Source: a virus
Length of the DNA stretch: 38,836 nt
IMG/VR virus record: IMGVR_UViG_3300004369_000668
Coordinates: 1 to 38,836 of that record
Reading direction: 5' to 3' (one strand)
Shown: positions 14,942 through 20,926 of the stretch, piece after piece
Layout: every line of letters begins with the position of its first letter
Position numbering within the stretch: position 1 is the stretch's first letter
Program-made: the position numbers and the translations under genes
The notes under the pieces: model-generated
What the model was told of the DNA's origin: nothing
Database searches by the model: none
Seen by the model: the letters and a program-made list of their open reading frames with translations, nothing else

Positions 14942-15027
14942 TAGAGTTTATGCAAACAATATTTACAAGTGCCTTGTTTTTAACAATAACACGTTTTGGT
15001 GTTAGGGACGGATTTTATCGTGATTAA
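14938..15027 (+). CDS. 29-aa hydrophobic peptide, coupled
   Basis: ATGA overlap with the preceding gene; MIEFMQTIFTSALFLTIT then RFGVRDGFYRD, a single short helix with a charged tail. Supported by the overlap chain only. Confidence 0.35.
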   Translation: MIEFMQTIFTSALFLTITRFGVRDGFYRD

Positions 15028-15112
15028 TTGGGTATTCGGTTGGATAAGCATAGATTACCTTATTGAAAAAGGAGTGATTAAAAATGACAAGCAAACAGAA
15101 AAAGCAAATTAA
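15020..15112 (+). CDS. Possible 30-aa peptide (GTG start)
   Basis: A GTG start overlaps the preceding stop by 8 nt: MINWVFGWISIDYLIEKG, then a polar tail. It overlaps the next gene by 29 nt, and the ribosome site of that gene lies inside it. Low confidence. Confidence 0.28.
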   Translation: MINWVFGWISIDYLIEKGVIKNDKQTEKAN

Positions 15113-15443
15113 TAACTTTATTCAATCTACATTAAAAATTTTAGGGTGCTCTGCATTGTTTATAGGTATGACAGTAGCATTAGGTGAAAGTGCAGACATG
15201 GAAATATTTGCTTATTTGTCTATGATATTAGGTACTACTTTTATTATAATCCATAGTTTTAGGCAAAATGATCATATGTATCTTTTAGTATCTAGTGCAG
15301 GGTTTTTATTAATTGGTAATGCATTTTTAGGTACAGAAACAGCTCTAATGTTGATGCCTGAATTGGCAATGGCAGAAGACCAAGGTTGGTTTGCAAAGTA
15401 TGGCAAAGTTATTGTTGAAGTTCTTAAAACAGTTATAAATTAA
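15084..15443 (+). CDS. 119-aa membrane protein, three predicted helices
   Basis: MTSKQKKQINNF is a basic N-terminus. Hydrophobic helices follow at about 18-35 (LGCSALFIGMTVAL), 41-57 (EIFAYLSMILGTTFIII) and 65-88 (MYLLVSSAGFLLIGNAF), then a C-terminal amphipathic segment (WFAKYGKVIVEVLKTVIN). AAGGAG precedes the ATG. The late element of the next gene overlaps its stop. Function unknown. Confidence 0.6.
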   Translation: MTSKQKKQINNFIQSTLKILGCSALFIGMTVALGESADMEIFAYLSMILGTTFIIIHSFRQNDHMYLLVSSAGFLLIGNAFLGTETALMLMPELAMAEDQGWFAKYGKVIVEVLKTVIN

Positions 15444-15449
15444 TAAATA
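15443..15449 (+). promoter_or_regulatory. Late element ATAAATA, 5 nt before a GTG start
   Basis: TAATAAATA, then TAAAC, then GTG 15455. Confidence 0.55.
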
Positions 15450-15454
15450 TAAAC

Positions 15455-15787
15455 GTGGGACAATACACAGACAAAATAAACAAAATAGCAAAAGATTTTG
15501 CTGAAATAGAATATTACGAAAAAATAAGTGCTCTTGAAGCCTATAACGGAAAGTTCATTAAACATTATAATCATCGTGGCAAAACAATAGAGTTTAGTAA
15601 GGATGGAGAACACGAAGGAATAGAAGGAAAGGCAGGAGATATTATAGATACTCCCCCACAAGATGAAGAGTATATAAAATTAAAGGCATTGTACAATACT
15701 GGAGATTCTTGGCAAGATCAAATTGCCAGATGGTGGAAAAAAATTACTAAAATCAAATACGACCCAAAATATAAATTTTTTAAATAA
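15455..15787 (+). CDS. 110-aa unknown protein (GTG start, leaderless class)
   Basis: A soluble charged protein starting MGQYTDKINKIAKDFAEIEYY; the middle has YNHRGKTIEFSKDGEH and the end is lysine/aromatic-rich (WWKKITKIKYDPKYKFF). No motif is recognised. The GTG is chosen because ATAAATA sits 5 nt before it, the same geometry as its ATG-started neighbours. The next gene begins 1 nt after the stop. Confidence 0.55.
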   Translation: MGQYTDKINKIAKDFAEIEYYEKISALEAYNGKFIKHYNHRGKTIEFSKDGEHEGIEGKAGDIIDTPPQDEEYIKLKALYNTGDSWQDQIARWWKKITKIKYDPKYKFFK

Positions 15788-15788
15788 T

Positions 15789-16040
15789 ATGGATTACAAC
15801 GACGAAAAATTTGCTTATCAGGTAGATATTCAAAAACTATCTTCAAAACACAATGTTGGAAGGCATGACTTGATTATAATTGCTACATTTATAGCCAGGG
15901 AGGAAATGCTTACTTCACATGAGGCATTAAAAAAATTGCTTTCTATAGATGATTTAGATGTTTATTATAATCAAATAAAAGAAAAACGTATTTCCAAAGA
16001 GTTTGATAGAAGTTTGAGGGGCTCGAGTGGCGTTTCGTAA
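15789..16040 (+). CDS. 83-aa unknown protein
   Basis: It starts MDYNDEKFAYQVDIQKLSSK; the body is helical with TFIAREEMLTSHEALKKLL. The ATG at 15789 lies 1 nt after the previous stop and is preferred over an in-frame ATG at 15723 inside that gene. No motif is recognised. It probably shares the transcript of the preceding gene. Confidence 0.5.
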   Translation: MDYNDEKFAYQVDIQKLSSKHNVGRHDLIIIATFIAREEMLTSHEALKKLLSIDDLDVYYNQIKEKRISKEFDRSLRGSSGVS

Positions 16041-16125
16041 ATAGGGTTTGGGTAAATAGACAAGTTTAGACATAGTCGTTCCCCATGTTAAATTCCCAAT
16101 GTGTGCCGCCCCTCAATTTCTAACA

Positions 16126-16133
16126 TATAAATA
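16126..16133 (+). promoter_or_regulatory. Perfect late promoter TATAAATA, 5 nt before ATG
   Basis: TATAAATA, then CTTAC, then ATG 16139. In T4 late promoters TATAAATA lies at about -13 to -6, which puts +1 on the A of this ATG. No ribosome site is present. Confidence 0.72.
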
Positions 16134-16138
16134 CTTAC

Positions 16139-17140
16139 ATGATTTATATAATCCAACCTGCTGGAACTTTTAGAAATATTCATACTAATCATTTTGCATC
16201 TGTATTAGAAAGTTTGTCGTATCAGGAAGAAATAAAATTTATGCCTCACACAGAATTGTTAGAAAAACACGTTTCTGAATATCCTGATAACAGCAAGTTT
16301 TTAATTAGGTTAGGTGCTTATACAATATCTGAAGTTTTAAATGTACTAAAAAAATTAGAAAACATTGGGCATATAGTATTTCCAAATTATCAATCAATTA
16401 GAAGATGTTTGTATAAAGATACATTTTATCAACTTTGTAGCGAAAATAATATACCTATTCCAAAAACAGTAACATTTACAAGAGAAAGTGAATATAAAAA
16501 ATGGTATTTTCCAGAGTTTGGTGAAAAATGTATTATTAAACCAAGTAAAGGTTCGCTAGGACGTGGAATAAAACTTGTTAAAAGTTTATTTGTAGCAGAT
16601 GAATTGGAAAACTTATTTGCAACTAACGAATTTTATGAAGATTGTGATGCAATAGTTCAGAGTTATATCACTAAATTTGATGATAAATCTCAACACATAA
16701 GAATATTTTGTTTTTTAGGTGAGCCCACAGCATCTATAACAATTACAAATGGAGATAGTTTAATAGCATCAGATCAAAGAATGTATGTTGGAAAGCAAAA
16801 AGTATTATATGACGAAAATGGTGACATAAAAGAGACATACATAGAAGATAAAAATTTAAATAATTTAGTGTCTAATGTACATGCTGGTGGTGTTGCCGCT
16901 CCTTATTTTCCAGATGAAAAATTAAAACAATTATGTAGAGATGTTTGCAAACTTACAGGAATAGAATTTACGGCGATAGATGTAATTGAGGATAAACAAG
17001 GTAACTATTATGTTTTAGAAAGTAATATTGCTCCACATTTATACAAAGCATTTGTATTGCATCATGGAAGAGTAAATCATCCTGAAATGATATATAATTA
17101 TTTACTTGACATGTCTAATAAAGATAGTATAATGTTATGA
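16139..17140 (+). CDS. ATP-grasp ligase, RimK-like
   Basis: 333 aa. The central domain carries EKCIIKPSKGSLGRGIKL (residues 129-146), the ATP-binding lysine and glycine-rich loop of ATP-grasp enzymes; HIRIFCFLGEPTASI and EFTAIDVIED follow, and YYVLESNIAPHLYKAF supplies the Mg ligands (Glu and Asn). These enzymes make an amide or peptide bond via an acyl phosphate. The N-terminal 100 residues are a pre-ATP-grasp fold. It overlaps the zinc peptidase gene by 4 nt, and a small basic protein follows, suggesting a peptide-tagging or maturation cassette (inference). Confidence 0.8.
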   Translation: MIYIIQPAGTFRNIHTNHFASVLESLSYQEEIKFMPHTELLEKHVSEYPDNSKFLIRLGAYTISEVLNVLKKLENIGHIVFPNYQSIRRCLYKDTFYQLCSENNIPIPKTVTFTRESEYKKWYFPEFGEKCIIKPSKGSLGRGIKLVKSLFVADELENLFATNEFYEDCDAIVQSYITKFDDKSQHIRIFCFLGEPTASITITNGDSLIASDQRMYVGKQKVLYDENGDIKETYIEDKNLNNLVSNVHAGGVAAPYFPDEKLKQLCRDVCKLTGIEFTAIDVIEDKQGNYYVLESNIAPHLYKAFVLHHGRVNHPEMIYNYLLDMSNKDSIML

Positions 17141-17547
17141 TGAGCATTGTAATAAATGGCAGAATAAAACAAAAGAAAGAAGTTTTAGATTTTGCATACA
17201 ATATAATGTTTTATCTTATGCCCAGACTTAAAAGGAATGTGTATATAGATATAAATGTTGTGACAAAATGCGATGGAGAAAATTCTGCATTATGTTATGG
17301 CGATAGAGAAAGTGTGGAAATAGAACTAGCAAGAGAGTCTTTTGACCATAAATTTTTATTAGAAGAAATGATGGTAAATTTAGCTCACGAATTAGTTCAT
17401 GCCAAACAATTTATCAGAGGCGATTTACATCCTAGATTATACAAATGGAAAAAACAGGATTGTAAAAATATGTCATATGGTAAAAGACCTTGGGAAAAAG
17501 AAGCATACTTATTAGAAAACGAACTTTATAATAAATTTTGGAATTAA
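17137..17547 (+). CDS. Zinc metallopeptidase-like protein (HExxH, SprT-like)
   Basis: 136 aa. NLAHELVHAKQF gives His84-Glu85-His88; the third ligand could lie in RPWEKEAYLLENEL, where a Glu follows as in SprT/gluzincin folds. It is compact, without signal peptide or membrane segments. It overlaps the ATP-grasp gene by 4 nt, so the two are translationally coupled. It could cleave a peptide that the ligase builds, or act as a DNA-protein-crosslink protease like SprT. The zincin fold is likely; substrate unknown. Confidence 0.72.
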   Translation: MMSIVINGRIKQKKEVLDFAYNIMFYLMPRLKRNVYIDINVVTKCDGENSALCYGDRESVEIELARESFDHKFLLEEMMVNLAHELVHAKQFIRGDLHPRLYKWKKQDCKNMSYGKRPWEKEAYLLENELYNKFWN

Positions 17548-17709
17548 ATGGCAAAAATATATAATAAAACAACAACAGCAATAACACCCACAAGAAAGGC
17601 TAGTTCTATTGGACAAGGCGGCAGAGGCAGAAGTGTCAAAATTGCCTTATCAACTATGAACAAACACAAAAAAAGGTGTCACAAAAAATACAGAGGACAG
17701 GGCAGATAA
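17548..17709 (+). CDS. 53-aa basic conserved T4-like phage protein
   Basis: The ATG follows the metallopeptidase stop without a gap. The product begins MAKIYNKTTTAITPTRKASS and carries IGQGGRGRSVKIALS, then NKHKKRCHKKYRGQGR at the end. The KKYRGQGR ending is one I recognise from small proteins of T4-like marine phages. It is very basic and probably binds nucleic acid. In this operon it could be a substrate of the ligase/peptidase pair, which is speculation. Confidence 0.7.
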   Translation: MAKIYNKTTTAITPTRKASSIGQGGRGRSVKIALSTMNKHKKRCHKKYRGQGR

Positions 17710-17796
17710 GTTTTGATTGGGCACATTTTTTGTTCTCCTAATACAACTATATTACCCAATCATGCTCCGCAGTTTAAACTGCGGAGCAACTTTTTA
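17710..17796 (+). ncRNA. Candidate small RNA with anti-ribosome-site loop and intrinsic terminator
   Basis: TGATTGGG (17714-17721) pairs perfectly with CCCAATCA (17755-17762) around a 33-nt loop, and a 24-nt palindrome plus T-run terminator follows at once. The loop holds TTGTTCTCCTAAT (17730-17742), which is complementary over 13 nt to the ribosome-binding region of the gene starting at 25757. This is the build of a regulatory RNA: a seed in a loop, then a terminator. It may be processed from the end of the preceding operon, as no separate promoter is clear. Confidence 0.42.
17764..17796 (+). terminator. Very strong rho-independent terminator
   Basis: GCTCCGCAGTTT and its reverse complement form a 24-nt perfect palindrome, then AACTTTTT. 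It lies directly before the late element of the deformylase. Confidence 0.9.
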
Positions 17797-17797
17797 A

Positions 17798-17804
17798 ATA
17801 AATA
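17798..17804 (+). promoter_or_regulatory. Late element ATAAATA, 5 nt before the deformylase ATG
   Basis: AAATAAATA, then CAAGT, then ATG 17810; no ribosome site. Confidence 0.65.
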
Positions 17805-17809
17805 CAAGT

Positions 17810-18400
17810 ATGAGTACTTATAATCCTTATAACAACTATATGACAACTGATGTAATCACTACATCACTCACAGAAGAATGGGTATGCGAATTAGTAGAGC
17901 CTAAGCATCAAGCACTTCATACCAGAGCAAATATAGATCCTTTTGGTACCGATATAGATTGGCGAGAAAAGGAAAAAGAAATGTTCCAACTTATGCACGA
18001 TAAATTTGGTATAGGTTTAGCCGCACCACAGATAGGTTATAGTTATAATATGTTTGTTATGAATCATGAGCATTTGGGAGACATAGGTGTTTTTAGACCT
18101 GAGATATTAGAATACAGTGAAGAAACATGCAGATATGAAGAAGGCTGTTTAAGTTTCCCTATGTTGTATTTAGATGTAACCAGACCAGAAAAAGTCAAAG
18201 TCAGATATTATAAATCAGATGGTGAAACACAGGTAGAAACCTGGATGGACGGCAGAGATGCCAGATGTTTTCAGCACGAATTTGATCATTTATATGGTGA
18301 TTTATTCATAGACAAAGTAAGTGATTTAAAATTACAAAGAGCATTTAAAAAGAGAGAGAAGTTTTTTAAAAAATTAGAAAGACAAATGAAAAATGCTTGA
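17810..18400 (+). CDS. def: Peptide deformylase
   Basis: 196 aa. GIGLAAPQIG (67-76), EEGCLSFP with Cys113, and QHEFDHLYG with His156-Glu157-His160 are the three PDF motifs; the metal is bound by the Cys and both His. It removes the N-formyl group from new proteins. Phage-encoded deformylases are known in marine T4-like phages. A 40-residue N-terminal extension precedes the core. The transcript is predicted to be leaderless, and the end overlaps the GH6 gene by 8 nt. Confidence 0.93.
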   Translation: MSTYNPYNNYMTTDVITTSLTEEWVCELVEPKHQALHTRANIDPFGTDIDWREKEKEMFQLMHDKFGIGLAAPQIGYSYNMFVMNHEHLGDIGVFRPEILEYSEETCRYEEGCLSFPMLYLDVTRPEKVKVRYYKSDGETQVETWMDGRDARCFQHEFDHLYGDLFIDKVSDLKLQRAFKKREKFFKKLERQMKNA

Positions 18401-19241
18401 TTATCCTTTTTGGGTAAATGATTTTGACAGAGTAAAAGATCACAGACTTACCCACCCAGAAGTAGCCAAAATATTTGACCACCCTGTAGCATTTTGGTAT
18501 GGTGCTAAACGTAACAAAAATGCCTACACAAAATTAGAAAAAAGTCTTAAAAGGCTGTTAAATCGTACAGCACCAAAACTACCATACTTTGTGATATACA
18601 ACTTACCTAACAGAGACCTAGGGCATTACAGCAAAGGAGGAGCCTCTGACGCAACAGAATACCTGTTATTCTTACAGGAGTTCTGTGCAGGTATTAAAGG
18701 GCATAAGCCTATAGTTATAGTAGAACCAGATGCCTTACCGCATACCACACTAATGGAACCAGATCAAGCAGAATATCGCAAAAATTTACTTATGTCAGGC
18801 TTAGAAATACTTACAGAAGAAAGCGAAGCATTAGTATATGTAGATATAGGTCACAGTAATTGGCTTAGTCCAGAAGAGGCATCAGAGCTAATTTCCAGTG
18901 TGTCTAACGCAGATATAAGAGGGTTTAGTGTTAATGTAAGTAATTATAGAAGCACAGAAGAGAGCATGAAATGGGCTTTAAAGGTGTGTGAATACAATGA
19001 AGACTGGCATTTTGTTATAGATACCAGCCGTAATGGTAATGGCCCACATGGCAACGATTGGTGTAATCCTCCTGGCAGACATGTAGGTAAAGTGCCTAGT
19101 TGCAATACTGGAGAGCCTAAATGTGATGCCTTCTTATGGGTAAAAATACCGGGGGAGTCAGACGGAAAAGGTAATGGTGGTCCTAGAGCAGGTAGATTTT
19201 GGCCTGAGATGGGTGCAGAGTTAGTTAAGGATTTTAACTAA
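18393..19241 (+). CDS. Glycoside hydrolase family 6 (cellulase-type)
   Basis: 282 aa. FVIYNLPNRDLGHYSKGG holds the conserved Asp75, VIVEPDALPHT the catalytic-acid Asp113, and WVKIPGESDG the third conserved Asp257; YVDIGHSNWL, SVNVSNY, DTSRNGNGP and the WCNPPGRH loop are hallmark GH6 segments. GH6 enzymes invert beta-1,4-glucosidic bonds (endoglucanase or cellobiohydrolase). No signal peptide or carbohydrate-binding module is present, so release at lysis or packaging would be needed for an outer substrate. It overlaps def by 8 nt and converges with the next gene (8-nt overlap). A phage-coded GH6 is unusual. Confidence 0.9.
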   Translation: MLDYPFWVNDFDRVKDHRLTHPEVAKIFDHPVAFWYGAKRNKNAYTKLEKSLKRLLNRTAPKLPYFVIYNLPNRDLGHYSKGGASDATEYLLFLQEFCAGIKGHKPIVIVEPDALPHTTLMEPDQAEYRKNLLMSGLEILTEESEALVYVDIGHSNWLSPEEASELISSVSNADIRGFSVNVSNYRSTEESMKWALKVCEYNEDWHFVIDTSRNGNGPHGNDWCNPPGRHVGKVPSCNTGEPKCDAFLWVKIPGESDGKGNGGPRAGRFWPEMGAELVKDFN

Positions 19242-19614
19242 CGCCACTAGGGTCGTCATCAACTTCAGGTTTGTTATCTGGTAGCTCTGGATAATCACCT
19301 CTAGGTGCATTCAATTCAGCATCTAAATAGTTTCTAGCACCATCTAAATAATTTTGTGCCTTAACTATTTTGCTTTGCCACCAGTGTGGAAAGTCTGCAT
19401 CTGGTAAGTCTTTAATCATTTTATGTAGTTCAATTGAAGATTTTCCAATCAGGTATAAGTTTTTCATTATCATACCTCTTTCGTTATCTACGTGACCTAC
19501 AGCAACTTTCTTGACTTCACCTTCTCCAGTATCTGATTTATAATCTACACCAGGAGCGCCATCGTCTTCATTGACTATGCCTGCTAGTTGTTGTAATCTT
19601 TCTATTTCGTTCAT
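19234..19614 (-). CDS. 126-aa head-block protein with N-terminal LAGI motif
   Basis: It starts MNEIERLQQLAGIVNED, the LxxLAG(I/L) peptide shared with the proteins at 20927 and 23960. The middle segment DFPHWWQSKIVKAQNYLDGA is familiar from structural-type proteins of T4-like marine phages. The tail is acidic and proline-rich. It has no catalytic motif. A late element sits 5 nt before the ATG. Probably virion or scaffold related (inference from the shared motif and block). Confidence 0.62.
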   Translation of the reverse strand: MNEIERLQQLAGIVNEDDGAPGVDYKSDTGEGEVKKVAVGHVDNERGMIMKNLYLIGKSSIELHKMIKDLPDADFPHWWQSKIVKAQNYLDGARNYLDAELNAPRGDYPELPDNKPEVDDDPSGVS

Positions 19615-19615
19615 A

Positions 19616-20797
19616 TTAGTATTTATCTAAATTTATAACTAAATTTCTTAATGGTAACATTCTACTTAACATTTTTCTATTGTGTTTTATAAAACCTATC
19701 ACATCAGGTTTATTGAGAATGTTCATTATTTCGCTAACACTCATATTTGATAATTTTTCAATTAACTTCATATCATTTTTGAAACCCTGAAAATTTGTGT
19801 CTATTGAATAAACTGGATCTTCAAACAAATGCCTAAATGTTTTATATCCTTGATCATTTAATCTTTCATTTATATAAGGCATACCTAAATGAATAAAAGG
19901 AATTCCATACCAGAAATTCTTATAAGTTTTTTCAGATAAAAAATAATTTTTTCTGTGATGAAAAGTTTCTGAATAAAACGAATTAGGATCATCTCTTGTA
20001 GATGAAGTTTCTACCACAATAGATAAAGCACAATCATCTAAAATTTCCTGTGGTGTTGCCCACTCATCTGTTTGATATATATCATCATAAAAAATGGGTT
20101 GTTTGTATTTGTTTATATCCACAGTTATGTTTAGAGATTCCAATGCTTTAATATCTTCCTTGCCCCATTCTGAATCGTTTCCTTCATTGTGCCAAGAATA
20201 TACTGATTGTTTATCGTATCCATTATCTATAAAATACGCATGAACTAATTTTCTTAAAAATCTGGAATTTTTTTGTAATAAACCAAAATGTTTAGTACAG
20301 CGTCTGGCGACAATTTCATTTAGTTCAGCATTTTTGCCTTGCTGATTCAGTACAAAACTTGTAGAAAATCCATTATAGGAAATAATATCAATATTTGCAT
20401 ATTTTTTATTTAAACTTAAAAATCTTGTTACAAACATATTATTAGGATTAAATGATGTAACTATTTTTATTTTTTCTGAATTTACTCCACTGGATAAAAT
20501 TTTATCTAAACATGCCATAAAAGGAGGATTTACATAATCTTCAATTATGGTGTCTAATATTAAAACATTATCTTTGTTTGATTTAACTACATCTAAAACT
20601 TCCTGAATAAGATCGTTATCTACGTGTTCGTCTATTTGGTTTCCTGCATAAAAGAATACCATGCAGGGTTTAGAATTATCATTAGTATATTCGCAATTTA
20701 TATCGAGTTTATCGTTACAGGCTTTTATATGACCAAAACAGGTTTTGTGCTGAATAATATCGGGAGTAGCATAAAAATGATCATATATAGGCAACAT
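19616..20797 (-). CDS. Putative glycosyltransferase-like protein
   Basis: 393 aa. The C-terminal half has ALSIVVETSS followed by YFLSEKTYKNFWYGIPFIHLG and LNDQGYKTF. That E-K-T ... G-I-P-F order is typical of phage and bacterial proteins related to fucosyltransferase-like GT-B enzymes, where the Glu/Lys bind the nucleotide sugar. The N-terminal half has no clear motif. The start is 5 nt behind TTAAATA. It stops 2 nt before the start codon of the 126-aa gene downstream. Assignment is by motif only. Confidence 0.5.
   Translation of the reverse strand: MLPIYDHFYATPDIIQHKTCFGHIKACNDKLDINCEYTNDNSKPCMVFFYAGNQIDEHVDNDLIQEVLDVVKSNKDNVLILDTIIEDYVNPPFMACLDKILSSGVNSEKIKIVTSFNPNNMFVTRFLSLNKKYANIDIISYNGFSTSFVLNQQGKNAELNEIVARRCTKHFGLLQKNSRFLRKLVHAYFIDNGYDKQSVYSWHNEGNDSEWGKEDIKALESLNITVDINKYKQPIFYDDIYQTDEWATPQEILDDCALSIVVETSSTRDDPNSFYSETFHHRKNYFLSEKTYKNFWYGIPFIHLGMPYINERLNDQGYKTFRHLFEDPVYSIDTNFQGFKNDMKLIEKLSNMSVSEIMNILNKPDVIGFIKHNRKMLSRMLPLRNLVINLDKY
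19620..19626 (-). promoter_or_regulatory. Late element ATAAATA, 5 nt before ATG 19614
   Basis: Minus strand: GATAAATA, then CTAAT, then ATG. It overlaps the end of the upstream gene. Confidence 0.6.
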
Positions 20798-20802
20798 GCT
20801 AC

Positions 20803-20809
20803 TATTTAA
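20803..20809 (-). promoter_or_regulatory. Late-like TTAAATA, 5 nt before ATG 20797
   Basis: Minus strand: TTAAATAGTAGC then ATG, nearly identical to TTAAATAGTTGT before ATG 259. Confidence 0.5.
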
Positions 20810-20842
20810 TGAATTTAAAACAGAATGTTAAGAATGTCTGGC

Positions 20843-20926
20843 TTAACTACAACCGCAACTTGCACAGGTTTTTAAAACATGCCTTGTTTTACCACATTTA
20901 GGACAAGGCTCAGTTTTTTTATCTTC
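20843..20926 (-). other. Zinc-ribbon reading frame directly in frame behind a TAA stop
   Basis: 27 codons run from the codon after the TAA of the 592-aa gene to a TAA at 20843-20845. They encode EDKKTEPCPKCGKTRH then VLKTCASCGCS: CPxC and CAxC pairs spaced as in a zinc ribbon. There is no ATG, GTG or TTG in frame between the two stops. Either it is read by suppression of the first TAA, extending the head protein with a zinc ribbon, or it is the remnant of an extension cut off by a nonsense mutation. A separate gene would lack a start. Confidence 0.55.
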
